In this document: positions 45,221 through 53,730 of the stretch, piece after piece
How the letters are laid out: each line of letters begins with the position of its first letter
Numbering within the stretch: position 1 is the first letter of the stretch
DNA from: Bacteroidaceae bacterium
GTDB lineage: Bacteria > Bacteroidota > Bacteroidia > Bacteroidales > Bacteroidaceae
Length of the DNA: 64,000 bases
Direction: 5' to 3'
Assembly (NCBI GenBank): GCA_017560125.1
Contig: JAFYOS010000029.1
Span: forward strand, 62,001-126,000
The notes under the pieces: generated by a model
What the model was told of the DNA's origin: nothing
What the model saw: only the letters and a program-made list of their open reading frames with translations
The model's database searches: none
Program-made: the position numbers and the translations under genes

Positions 45221-46108
45221 TTATTCCTTTAGCGCCTTTTCGAATGACTCGGGTATGGGCGTTTCGAAGCGCAGATATTTGCCGTTGACAGGGTGGCGGA
45301 ATGCCAATATGTAGGCATGCAGTCCCATGCGGCGCAGGCTTTCGTCGCTGCTGCCATATTTGAAGTCGCCTACAATGGGGTGTCCCATATCGGACATGTG
45401 TACGCGTATCTGGTTTTTGCGTCCTGTTTCCAGGTCGAGCTCTACCAATGAATAGCCGTTGCCGCTGCGCAGCACGTTGTAGTGTGTGACAGCATATTTA
45501 CCGCCGTTGTCTGTGGGGCTCGAGTGGGTGATGAAACGCTTGTCCTCGGTGAGCCATGAGCGTATGGCGCCCTGCTTCTTATCGAATTCGCCGGTAACCA
45601 ATGCCACGTAGCGACGGTCGGTCACAAGCTGCTGCCATCCTTCGATGAGCGAACGCTGTGTCATTACATCCTTGGCGTAAATCATTAGTCCCGAGGTGTC
45701 GCGGTCGAGGCGGTGTACAAGGTGCGAGGTGCATCGCGAGCCGCCCTTTTCAAGGTAACGGTTCAGCACCATCTGCACTGTCTGCTGGCGGGTGTTGTTG
45801 CTCATCGACAACAGGCCGGCGCGCTTGTCTATTACCAACAGGTAGGGGTCTTCGTAAACCACTCCGAGGTCGTTGCTGTGGAATGACATTTTCTGCTTCG
45901 AACGGTCGAGCTGTACGGTCTGGCCGGGCTGTACCATTGCAAGCGGGTGGGTGGTTATGGTGTTATCGACCAGCACCAAACGGTTTACGAGATATGCCTT
46001 TGCGCGGTTGCGGCTTATTCCGTGCATCGCCTTCATCAGGAACTGTATCAGCTCCATTTTCTCGGTTACTCTGAAGGTGAGCATATTGTTTTTCTGTCCT
46101 CTTTTCAT
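45221..46108 (-). CDS. RluA family pseudouridine synthase
   Basis: 295 residues. An N-terminal S4-type RNA-binding segment (about 15-70) precedes the RluA catalytic domain, whose motif HLVHRLDRDTSGLMIYAKD holds the catalytic aspartate in HRLDRDTSG. GRKNQIRVHMSDMGHPIVGD is the second family motif. It isomerises uridine to pseudouridine in rRNA or tRNA; which position cannot be told. Leftward, 15 bp after the rlmD stop, so likely cotranscribed with it (two RNA-modification genes). Confidence 0.92.
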   Translation of the reverse strand: MKRGQKNNMLTFRVTEKMELIQFLMKAMHGISRNRAKAYLVNRLVLVDNTITTHPLAMVQPGQTVQLDRSKQKMSFHSNDLGVVYEDPYLLVIDKRAGLLSMSNNTRQQTVQMVLNRYLEKGGSRCTSHLVHRLDRDTSGLMIYAKDVMTQRSLIEGWQQLVTDRRYVALVTGEFDKKQGAIRSWLTEDKRFITHSSPTDNGGKYAVTHYNVLRSGNGYSLVELDLETGRKNQIRVHMSDMGHPIVGDFKYGSSDESLRRMGLHAYILAFRHPVNGKYLRFETPIPESFEKALKE

Positions 46109-46123
46109 TATCGTAATTATTTA

Positions 46124-47554
46124 TCATTCAATGGTATCCCTGCGTGTCAACAGCACTACGTTCTCTACGTGGTGGGTGTGGGGGAACATATCCACGGGCT
46201 GAACTGCTGCCACTTTGTACTCCTTGTCGAGCAGTGCAAGGTCGCGTGCCTGTGTGGCGGGGTTGCAGCTTACATATACAATCCTTTTGGGTGCGGCAAA
46301 TAGTATGGTGTCTATTACGTCGGTGTGCATTCCGGCGCGGGGAGGGTCTGTGATTATTACATCGGGGTGTCCGTGGGCGTCGATGAATTCGCGTGTGAGC
46401 ACATCCTTCATGTCGCCGGCATAGAACAGCATGTTCTCGTGGCCGTTTATCGATGCGTTTACCTTTGCATCCTCTATGGCCTCGGGTACATACTCGATGC
46501 CTACTACGCTCTTGCAGCGGCGTGCTACGAAATTGGCTATTGTACCGGTGCCGGTGTATAGGTCATATACAACCTCGTTGCCGGTGAGGGCTGCGAAGTC
46601 GCGTGCAACCTTATATAAATTATATGCCTGTGCGCTGTTGGTCTGGTAGAATGATTTGGGGCCCACCTTGAACTTGAGCTCCTCCATCTCCTCATATATG
46701 AAATCTGTTCCTTTGAATGTATGCACTTCAAGGTCGCCAAAGGTGTCGTTGCATTTGTTGTTGATGACGTAGAGCAACGATGTTACTTCGGGGAATGCTT
46801 CGGCGCAGAAGTTCATCACCTTCATCAGCTGCTCGTGGTCGGTGTCGTTCTCCACGCGTGCCTGCACGAGCAGCATTACCTCGCCGGTGGTCGATGTGCG
46901 AATCATTATATTGCGTAGTACTCCTGTGTGCGAACGAAGATTGTAGAAGGGTATCTCTTCCTTGATGGCAAAATCGCGCAACCCGTTGCGTATTTTGTTG
47001 TTAAGAGGCTCCATCAGGTGGCACTCCTCAATGTCGAGCACCTTGTCGAAGGCGTCGGGTATGTGGAAACCCAGTGCGCTCATGTTGTCGTACTGTACAT
47101 CCTTCTCGACCTCCTCGCGGGTGAGCCATCTCTTGTAGCTGAATGTGAATTCGAGCTTGTTGCGGTAGCATTGTGTCTGCTCCGAACCCAGGATGGGGGT
47201 TATTTCGGGTAGCTCCACTTTTCCAATGCGGGTGAGGGCATCGAATACCTGCTGCTGCTTGTATTTCAGCTGGTGCTCGTATGCAAGACATTGCCATTTG
47301 CAACCGCCACATACGCCGTAGTGCTTGCAGAAGGGTACGGCTCTCTCCTGTGAGTATTCGTGGAATTTTATAGCCTCGGCCTCGGCATAGCTATGCTTCT
47401 TGCGGCGTATTTTCAAATCCACAACGTCGCCGGGAACAACGTAGGGTACAAATACAACAAGGTCGTTTACTCGCGCCAGCGCTTTACCCTCGGCTGCAAC
47501 GCCTGTTATCTTAATCTGTTCCAATATGGGGAACTCCTTTTTCTTTCTTGCCAT
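46124..47554 (-). CDS. rlmD: 23S rRNA (uracil-C5)-methyltransferase RlmD-type
   Basis: 476 residues from ATG 47554 (MARKKKEFPILEQ); the 23-residue upstream extension is rejected because a -7 box lies inside it. Domains: TRAM (about 10-65), a 4Fe-4S cysteine cluster CKHYGVCGGCKWQC, the methyltransferase with YDLYTGTGTIANFVARR, and the catalytic cysteine in VYVSCNPATQARDL. It methylates a uracil in 23S rRNA with SAM. In Bacteroidetes the same enzyme group can methylate U747 and U1939, so the exact position is unsure. Confidence 0.92.
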   Translation of the reverse strand: MARKKKEFPILEQIKITGVAAEGKALARVNDLVVFVPYVVPGDVVDLKIRRKKHSYAEAEAIKFHEYSQERAVPFCKHYGVCGGCKWQCLAYEHQLKYKQQQVFDALTRIGKVELPEITPILGSEQTQCYRNKLEFTFSYKRWLTREEVEKDVQYDNMSALGFHIPDAFDKVLDIEECHLMEPLNNKIRNGLRDFAIKEEIPFYNLRSHTGVLRNIMIRTSTTGEVMLLVQARVENDTDHEQLMKVMNFCAEAFPEVTSLLYVINNKCNDTFGDLEVHTFKGTDFIYEEMEELKFKVGPKSFYQTNSAQAYNLYKVARDFAALTGNEVVYDLYTGTGTIANFVARRCKSVVGIEYVPEAIEDAKVNASINGHENMLFYAGDMKDVLTREFIDAHGHPDVIITDPPRAGMHTDVIDTILFAAPKRIVYVSCNPATQARDLALLDKEYKVAAVQPVDMFPHTHHVENVVLLTRRDTIE

Positions 47555-47620
47555 CGATGTAAAATTTATATAATGGATTGCGCTCCTGTTCGTTTTTCTG
47601 CGCACCACTGTTTGAACCAA

Positions 47621-47628
47621 CAAAGTTA
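47621..47628 (-). promoter_or_regulatory. -7 box (TAACTTTG) for rlmD
   Basis: Exact TAnnTTTG match on the minus strand; start near 47615, giving a leader of ~60 nt to ATG 47554. It argues against the start at 47623. Confidence 0.45.
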
Positions 47629-47699
47629 CTCATATTTCGCGAAAAACATACTATGTTCTTTATTGAACTTTATATTATGTTATTTTTTCTTCTTCTTGC

Positions 47700-47730
47700 T
47701 TTCGTTATTCCCGAATTTTTTGTAAATTTG
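47700..47730 (+). promoter_or_regulatory. Promoter of ppdK (TTTC-N19-TAAATTTG)
   Basis: TAAATTTG at 47723-47730 is an exact -7 match; TTTC at 47700-47703 is one base off the -33 TTTG, with the ideal 19-bp spacing. Leader about 100 nt. Confidence 0.65.
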
Positions 47731-47833
47731 CACATTATCGACGCCTTGTGTACAAGCGGGGTGTAGGTGATTTATGGTGTTTATACTGTAAAATTTTTAT
47801 TATCAATAACATAACTATCAAACTTTAAGATTT

Positions 47834-50554
47834 ATGACTGACAAAAGAGTCTATCTTTTCGGCAACGGTAAAGCCGAAGGTAAGGCAGATATGAAGAATC
47901 TGCTCGGTGGTAAAGGTGCCAATCTGGCTGAAATGAACCTGATTGGTGTGCCCGTTCCTCCCGGTTTCACCATTACTACAGACACTTGTAACGATTACTA
48001 TCGTTTGGGTAAGGCTGAAGTTGTAGAGTTGTTGAAGGACGACGTTCACGCAGCAGTAGCACATGTTGAAACTTTGATGAACTCAAAGTTCGGTGACATT
48101 GAGAATCCCTTGTTGGTTTCTGTACGTTCAGGTGCTCGCGCTTCAATGCCCGGTATGATGGATACAATCCTCAACCTCGGTTTGAACGACGAAGTAGTTG
48201 AGGGTATGGTACGCAAGACAGGTAACGCACGTTTTGCTTGGGACTCATACCGTCGTTTCGTACAGATGTACGGTGACGTAGTATTGGGCATGAAGCCTGT
48301 TAACAAAGAGGACATCGATCCGTTCGAGGCTATCATCGAGGAGGTGAAGGAGTCTAAGGGCGTTAAGCTCGACAACGAGCTCGAAGTTGAGGACTTGAAG
48401 GAGCTCGTTAAGAAGTTCAAGGCTGCCGTTAAGGAGCAGACCGGTAAGGACTTCCCCACCGACGCTTACGAGCAGCTTTGGGGCGCTATCTGTGCTGTGT
48501 TCGACAGCTGGATGAACGAGCGTGCTATCCTCTATCGTAAGATGGAAGGTATCCCTGCTGAGTGGGGTACAGCTGTAAACGTACAGGCAATGGTATTCGG
48601 TAACATGGGCGAGACATCGGCTACCGGTGTATGCTTCTCTCGTGACGCAGGTAACGGTGAAAACCTTTTCAACGGTGAGTACCTTATCAACGCTCAGGGT
48701 GAGGACGTAGTAGCAGGTATCCGTACACCCCAGCAGATTACCAAAATCGGTTCACAGCGTTGGGCTGAGCGTGCTAACATCAGCGAGGAGGAGCGTATTG
48801 CTAAGTATCCTTCAATGGAAGAGGCTATGCCCGAGATATACAAAGAGCTCGACGCTCTCCAGAACAAGCTCGAGAACCACTACCGCGATATGCAGGATAT
48901 GGAGTTCACCGTACAGGAAGGTAAGCTCTGGTTCCTCCAGACACGTAACGGTAAGCGTACTGGTTCGGCTATGGTTAAGATCGCTATCGACCTCCTCCAC
49001 GAGGGCCTTATCGACGAGAAGACAGCTATCCAGCGTTGCGAGCCCAATAAGCTCGACGAGCTTCTCCACCCCGTATTCGACAAGGCTGCTCTCAAGAGCG
49101 CTAAGGTGTTGACACGTGGTCTTCCCGCATCTCCCGGTGCTGCTACAGGTCAGATTGTGTTCTTCGCTGACGATGCAGCTAAATGGGCTGAGGATGGCAA
49201 GAACGTAATCATGGTTCGTATCGAGACATCTCCCGAGGACCTCGCAGGTATGGCTGTTGCTCAGGGTATCTTGACAGCACGTGGTGGTATGACTTCACAC
49301 GCTGCCGTTGTTGCTCGTGGTATGGGTAAATGCTGCGTATCAGGTGCAGGTGCATTGAATATCGACTATAAGAACCGCACTGTTGAGGTTGACGGTATCG
49401 TATTGAAAGAGGGTGACTTCATCTCTTTGAACGGTACAACCGGTGAGATCTACAACGGTCAGGTTGAGACAAAGGCTGCTGAGCTTTCAGGCGACTTCGC
49501 CGAGTTGATGGCTCTCTGCGAGAAATATACTAAGCTCGTTGTACGTACCAACGCTGATACTCCCCACGATGCACAGGTTGCTCGCGACTTCGGTGCAGTA
49601 GGTATCGGTCTTTGCCGTACAGAGCACATGTTCTTCGAGGCTGAGAAGATTGTTGCTATGCGTGAGATGATCCTTTCTAAGGACGCTGAAGGTCGCAAGG
49701 CTGCTCTCGCTAAGCTGTTGCCCTACCAGAAGGCTGACTTCTATGGTATCTTCAAGGCAATGGACGGCTGTCCCGTTAACGTACGTCTTCTCGATCCCCC
49801 CTTGCACGAGTTCGTTCCCCACGATCAGAAGGGTCAGGAGGAGATGGCTGAGGCTATGGGCGTAACTGTTGAGTACATCAAGCAGCGCGTTGAGAGCCTT
49901 TGCGAGGCTAACCCCATGCTTGGTCACCGTGGTTGCCGCTTGGGTAACACATATCCCGAGATCACTGAGATGCAGACACGCGCTATCATCGGTGCTGCTG
50001 TTCAGTTGAAGAAGGAGGGTTACAACCCCATCCCCGAGATCATGGTTCCCCTCACCGGTATCCTCTACGAGTTCGAGGCACAGGAGAAGGTTATCCGCGA
50101 AACAGCTGCTGCTATCTTCGCTGAGGAAGGCGTAAGCGTTGATTTCCAGGTAGGTACAATGATTGAGATTCCTCGTGCTGCTCTTACAGCTAACCGCATC
50201 GCAAGCCGCGCCGAGTACTTCTCATTCGGTACAAACGACTTGACACAGATGACATTCGGTTACTCACGTGACGACATCGCTAGCTTCCTCCCCGTTTACT
50301 TGGAGAAGAAGATCTTGAAGGTTGACCCCTTCCAGGTACTCGACCAGAACGGTGTAGGTCAGCTCGTTGAGATGGCTGTTGAGCGTGGTCGTGCAGTACG
50401 TCCTGCACTCAAGTGCGGTATCTGTGGTGAGCACGGTGGTGAGCCTTCATCAGTTAAGTTCTGCCACAAGGTTGGTCTTAACTATGTTTCTTGTTCTCCC
50501 TTCCGCGTGCCTATCGCACGTTTGGCTGCGGCTCAGGCTGCTGTGGAGGAATAA
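47834..50554 (+). CDS. ppdK: Pyruvate, phosphate dikinase
   Basis: 906 residues, full-length PPDK. The N-terminal ATP-grasp region is MTDKRVYLFGNGKAEGKADM then LLGGKGANLAEM. The phosphotransfer histidine H489 lies in GGMTSHAAVVARGMGK. The C-terminal PEP/pyruvate barrel has IPEIMVPLTGI, FGTNDLTQMTFGYSRDD and the catalytic cysteine region CGICGEHGG. It interconverts ATP, Pi, pyruvate with AMP, PPi, PEP; in anaerobes it works in glycolysis or in gluconeogenesis. Codon use (GGT, CGT, AAG, GCT, CTC) is strikingly biased compared with neighbours, as for a highly expressed gene. It is the last core gene before the ICE. Confidence 0.97.
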   Translation: MTDKRVYLFGNGKAEGKADMKNLLGGKGANLAEMNLIGVPVPPGFTITTDTCNDYYRLGKAEVVELLKDDVHAAVAHVETLMNSKFGDIENPLLVSVRSGARASMPGMMDTILNLGLNDEVVEGMVRKTGNARFAWDSYRRFVQMYGDVVLGMKPVNKEDIDPFEAIIEEVKESKGVKLDNELEVEDLKELVKKFKAAVKEQTGKDFPTDAYEQLWGAICAVFDSWMNERAILYRKMEGIPAEWGTAVNVQAMVFGNMGETSATGVCFSRDAGNGENLFNGEYLINAQGEDVVAGIRTPQQITKIGSQRWAERANISEEERIAKYPSMEEAMPEIYKELDALQNKLENHYRDMQDMEFTVQEGKLWFLQTRNGKRTGSAMVKIAIDLLHEGLIDEKTAIQRCEPNKLDELLHPVFDKAALKSAKVLTRGLPASPGAATGQIVFFADDAAKWAEDGKNVIMVRIETSPEDLAGMAVAQGILTARGGMTSHAAVVARGMGKCCVSGAGALNIDYKNRTVEVDGIVLKEGDFISLNGTTGEIYNGQVETKAAELSGDFAELMALCEKYTKLVVRTNADTPHDAQVARDFGAVGIGLCRTEHMFFEAEKIVAMREMILSKDAEGRKAALAKLLPYQKADFYGIFKAMDGCPVNVRLLDPPLHEFVPHDQKGQEEMAEAMGVTVEYIKQRVESLCEANPMLGHRGCRLGNTYPEITEMQTRAIIGAAVQLKKEGYNPIPEIMVPLTGILYEFEAQEKVIRETAAAIFAEEGVSVDFQVGTMIEIPRAALTANRIASRAEYFSFGTNDLTQMTFGYSRDDIASFLPVYLEKKILKVDPFQVLDQNGVGQLVEMAVERGRAVRPALKCGICGEHGGEPSSVKFCHKVGLNYVSCSPFRVPIARLAAAQAAVEE

Positions 50555-50582
50555 ACCTCTGAATGCTGATAATTAGTGAAAT

Positions 50583-50626
50583 ACGAGGCAAGGACTTGGA
50601 AAGCAGGTCCTTGCCTCGGTTCTTTT
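50583..50626 (+). terminator. Terminator of ppdK
   Basis: CGAGGCAAGGAC (50584-50595) pairs with GTCCTTGCCTCG (50607-50618), 12 bp perfect, then TTCTTTTT. The base composition becomes clearly AT-rich within the next 30 bp. Confidence 0.9.
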
Positions 50627-50681
50627 TACTCATACTCTGCATGTTATATATGCAGAATACGTAGTTAAAATGCCCTAATTT

Positions 50682-50817
50682 GTTGACTAAAATTTCAGGC
50701 CATGTTGACCAAACAAAATAAGCTGGTATCTGTAAAAACGAATATAATACCTATTTGTTGACCAGATTCTCAGTTGTTGTTGACCAGATTTTTAGACAAA
50801 GTTGACTAGAAAATTTT
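50682..50817 (+). repeat. Five GTTGAC(T/C)A iterons, 22-bp pitch, upstream of the integrase
   Basis: Direct copies begin at 50682 (GTTGACTAAAATTT), 50704 (GTTGACCAAACAAA), 50757 (GTTGACCAGATTCT), 50779 (GTTGACCAGATTTT) and 50801 (GTTGACTAGAAAATTT). Starts are 22, 53, 22 and 22 bp apart, so the copies mostly sit on one face of the helix. They lie between the presumed element end and the integrase gene, where arm-type sites of tyrosine recombinases are expected. Possible additional role: operator of the integrase gene. Confidence 0.7.
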
Positions 50818-50885
50818 TGCTTACACATGTTTCTAATTGCTGATAAACAAATTTAAAAAAGTATTTAATCACTAATTAATTTATT

Positions 50886-52340
50886 ATGGCAACGCTTAAA
50901 CCTACAGTGAAATCAAAATTAAAGACAGGAATGTACATTGTTTACATTCGAGTAGTGCACAATAGACAAAGTTCTTTTATAAGAACTGCATGGATGGTAA
51001 ATGATAAAGGATTAAAAGGTAAAGACATAATAGATCCTTTTGTTATTCAACAAACGTCAAATCTGATATCATGTTATTATAATAAATTGAACCAACTTGA
51101 TAGTTCAAACTGGACGGTTTCAGAAGTTGTAACTTATCTTACTACATCTAAAGAAAATTTATCATTTTCAGATTATGCAAGGGAACATATTGTAAAATTA
51201 ATTAAAAGAGGACAAGAACGCACATCACGTAATTACAAATGGGCGCTGAATCACATGGAAAGATTTGCACATACAGACAACATATTGTTTTCTAATTTAA
51301 CATCAGCATTTCTTAACCGTTGGATAAATTCACTTTCAGGAACTAATCGTTGTAAGGAACAATACCCTGTTTGCATAAGAGAGGTATATAAGGCAGCAAT
51401 AAAAGATTTTAATGACGAGGAAAAAGGTATTTCCATACTAAAGAATCCGTGGTGTAACGTTACTATTCCAAGAAGTGATATTCCTGAGAAACGTGCTATC
51501 CCTGCAAGTATGATACGTAAATTTTTCAATGTTCTTCCAGATAGAAGTAGGTTTACAAATCCATTGATGGAGGTTGGGCAAGATGTTGCTTTAATATCGT
51601 TTTGTTTGTGTGGTTTGAATGCAGTAGATATTTTTAATGCAAAGAAAAATCAGTATGTAGATGGAATCTTCAGTTACGAGCGCCAGAAGACAAGAAAGAC
51701 TCGTGCTGATAAGGGTTATTTTGAGATACGTGTTCCAGAGTTCTTAAAACCAACATTCGAGAAATATCTTTCAAATAATATTGATTCACCATGGCTTTTT
51801 AATTTCCATGATCGATTGTCAACTTCTGACTCTTTCTGTGCAAATGTAAATATTGGTATTAAAAAGATTTGGGAAAAAGTTGATCCGAATTATAAAGCAT
51901 CGTTATATGCGTTTCGCCATAGTTGGGCCACAATTGCCCAAAATGAATGTGGTGCAACAATGAATGAGGTTGACTTTGGTCTCAACCATTCTACTAATAA
52001 GATGGCTAAAATATATGTAAAAGTTGATTATAGTCCTGCTTGGATTCTGAATGAAAAAGTCATTAATTTTGTTTTCTTTACTGATAACGAATCCAAGTAC
52101 ATAGAGAAAGAATATATGGCATTTGAGAAAATATCTAAATATAATAATGTACGAGCTGAAGCATTTGTTATGGGTAAAAAAGTTTGCAGTATTGAAGACA
52201 GCGGTTTTTCAAACGTAGATCAGATAATTGACAAGCTCATTGCCATGTTACCTAAGAATATAAGAAATATTAGAGTGCAATTTAAAATAACTAATATTGA
52301 CAAAAACCTCGTTCAGATGTATCAACGTTTGGTTCATTAG
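50886..52340 (+). CDS. Tyrosine-type site-specific integrase of the ICE
   Basis: 484 residues, Lys/Asn-rich, AT-rich codons unlike the upstream core genes. An Arm-like N-terminal domain (1-85, begins ATLKPTVKSKLKTGMYIVYI), a SAM-like core-binding domain (about 95-190), then a catalytic domain. Catalytic candidates: Lys in YERQKTRKT, R344-H345 in YAFRHSWATI, H in FGLNHSTNKMAK, and nucleophile Y377 in KIYVKVDY. The first catalytic Arg position reads CLCGLNAVDI (no Arg), and the H of HxxR is Y341; many Bacteroidetes ICE integrases also lack the first Arg. It should catalyse integration and excision. ~80 C-terminal residues follow the usual end. Confidence 0.92.
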   Translation: MATLKPTVKSKLKTGMYIVYIRVVHNRQSSFIRTAWMVNDKGLKGKDIIDPFVIQQTSNLISCYYNKLNQLDSSNWTVSEVVTYLTTSKENLSFSDYAREHIVKLIKRGQERTSRNYKWALNHMERFAHTDNILFSNLTSAFLNRWINSLSGTNRCKEQYPVCIREVYKAAIKDFNDEEKGISILKNPWCNVTIPRSDIPEKRAIPASMIRKFFNVLPDRSRFTNPLMEVGQDVALISFCLCGLNAVDIFNAKKNQYVDGIFSYERQKTRKTRADKGYFEIRVPEFLKPTFEKYLSNNIDSPWLFNFHDRLSTSDSFCANVNIGIKKIWEKVDPNYKASLYAFRHSWATIAQNECGATMNEVDFGLNHSTNKMAKIYVKVDYSPAWILNEKVINFVFFTDNESKYIEKEYMAFEKISKYNNVRAEAFVMGKKVCSIEDSGFSNVDQIIDKLIAMLPKNIRNIRVQFKITNIDKNLVQMYQRLVH

Positions 52341-52364
52341 TATTAATTTCAACAGAGAAAGTAA

Positions 52365-52491
52365 AATAATGCTGACTAAAAAGTAACCTTTACTTAGCAA
52401 GAATTGAGGCATTTGGATTCGCGCTCCCCAAAAAGAGTTCGAGCAAATCAACCTCAATTTAGTAAATTTTAACTTTTTAGTCAGTATTATT
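52365..52491. repeat. 127-bp interrupted palindrome 3' of the integrase gene
   Basis: The ends are 20-bp inverted repeats with one mismatch: AATAATGCTGACTAAAAAGT at 52365-52384 and the complement of AATAATACTGACTAAAAAGT at 52472-52491. Inside, TTTACT...AATTGAGG (52389-52409) mirrors CCTCAATTTAGTAAA (52452-52466), with further short pairing near the centre. The CTGACTAAAA core is shared with the iterons upstream of the integrase. It may hold arm sites, an attachment core, or the terminator between the convergent integrase and HTH genes. Confidence 0.65.
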
Positions 52492-52508
52492 AAGGTGTAG
52501 ATTTTTTA

Positions 52509-52790
52509 TTACAAAAGATAGTTTTGCTGAATCCTTGCTAATTTCTGCAGATCAACAAGGCTATACCGTTTCTTGCCAGGTGACACTCTTACAGGATGTA
52601 GTTTGCCGTTTTTAATCCACCTTTCAACGTCAGCTCTTCCAAATAGTCGATAAGCCTGTGACTGGCTTATCTCAAGCTTTCCTTTCTCAATTTGATGGAT
52701 TCTTAATGCAACTTTTGTTGCAAGGAAGTCTACGAATTGTTCAAATGTAACAGTTTGGTCTGTGAATTGAAGTACAGATTTATCGTCCAT
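52509..52790 (-). CDS. Small HTH DNA-binding protein (excisionase-like)
   Basis: 93 residues. The C-terminal part ISQSQAYRLFGRADVERW, followed by IKNGKLHPVRVSPGKKRYSL, is a MerR/Xis-type winged helix (HTH_17-like): helix, turn, helix, then a strand pair with basic residues. Position beside a convergent integrase suggests an excisionase or a regulator of transfer; the N-terminal ~40 residues are not recognised. A TACCTTTG -7 box lies at 52853-52860. Low GC, same as the integrase. Confidence 0.75.
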   Translation of the reverse strand: MDDKSVLQFTDQTVTFEQFVDFLATKVALRIHQIEKGKLEISQSQAYRLFGRADVERWIKNGKLHPVRVSPGKKRYSLVDLQKLARIQQNYLL

Positions 52791-52852
52791 ATTTATTGTT
52801 GTTAATTGTGTTATTTAATAGGGAAAGTTACCTCTATGCATGAATACATCCA

Positions 52853-52860
52853 CAAAGGTA
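52853..52860 (-). promoter_or_regulatory. -7 box (TACCTTTG) for the HTH gene
   Basis: Exact TAnnTTTG match on the minus strand, 62 bp upstream of ATG 52790. No TTTG at -33. Confidence 0.45.
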
Positions 52861-52953
52861 ATTTCTTGTATTTATTAGCATGTAAATAACGTATATATAG
52901 AAACTTATATATCGTCATTATATAGTTCTCAAATTTATATTAAGTTGTAAATT

Positions 52954-53730
52954 TTACATGCATTCTTTAAGTCTTTTAACAAAACTTTTGCATGTGTATT
53001 CAAAACCAACTTCGTAATCCTTTTGATCAGAACTCTTCTTCTTGCAAAGTTTTGATTTTTTTGCTTGTGAAAGGCTGCAGCGCATTTGACTTGCGCGTAG
53101 AGCCTCGTTGTTTGTGGACGATGCTATAAGTTTGTTTCTCTCTATAATCATTTGCCACCGAAAAGGTAAAAGACCATAATCACGAAGAGCTCCAAAGAAC
53201 AAGGCGACATTTCTGTTGTTATTTGCTTGAAGTGGTTTTTCAAGCCTGCATTCAAACATATTTTTGATGATTTCCTCAGTAGTTTCTGCTCTAAATAAAC
53301 TAGTTGCTGTTACAAATTCATATATATGCATGATTTGCTTATCAGAGAAATGTGCTAGATAATCCTTTAGTGGTTCTATATTTTGACCAGAGTTGAACAG
53401 ACTGAACATCTGTTGATAATCTGTCTCTTCAAATATATCGTTTGAGAAGAATTCTTCAACTAGATCACGGCGTTCTTCTAATAGTTCTCTGATTGTACAG
53501 ACATGCAGAACGTGCGTTCTCATATTTACTTCATTCATACCATATGCTGGAAGATGGTAGTAAACAAAATCATTCACATAGCGATGATATGATTTCTCGC
53601 CATTTTTGATTTCTGATTTGTACTGCTCGAAAGCTGTACGACACAGTTGCCATAGTTCATTTTCAGGCAACTCTTTCTCTGTTTTCTTGGTGCAGCTTAT
53701 ACAGCATGGACACAAAAAGAGAGAGAACAT
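52954..53730 (-). CDS. Unknown ICE protein, Cys-rich N-terminus
   Basis: 258 residues, not recognised. It begins MFSLFLCPCCISCTKKTEKE, with four cysteines within seven residues (LCPCCISC), too short and broken to be a safe transmembrane helix; it could be a metal site or a lipid-modified N-terminus. The middle (about 30-215) is predicted helical, with many E, F and Y. The C-terminus is basic (KKSKLCKKKSSDQKD) with a final FVKRLKECM. It is AT-rich and lies leftward, 163 bp before the HTH gene start and 507 bp from the divergent ATPase gene. Possibly an ICE maintenance or regulatory protein; no function is claimed. Confidence 0.6.
   Translation of the reverse strand: MFSLFLCPCCISCTKKTEKELPENELWQLCRTAFEQYKSEIKNGEKSYHRYVNDFVYYHLPAYGMNEVNMRTHVLHVCTIRELLEERRDLVEEFFSNDIFEETDYQQMFSLFNSGQNIEPLKDYLAHFSDKQIMHIYEFVTATSLFRAETTEEIIKNMFECRLEKPLQANNNRNVALFFGALRDYGLLPFRWQMIIERNKLIASSTNNEALRASQMRCSLSQAKKSKLCKKKSSDQKDYEVGFEYTCKSFVKRLKECM

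Noticed and set aside
50682-50817. CRISPR array
   Set aside because: Repeats are only ~8-12 bp, imperfect, with 10-45 bp between and no cas genes; iterons or arm sites fit better.
52365-52491. Insertion sequence with terminal inverted repeats
   Set aside because: The 127-bp unit has inverted ends but holds no transposase and is too short even for a typical MITE with target duplication; none was seen.
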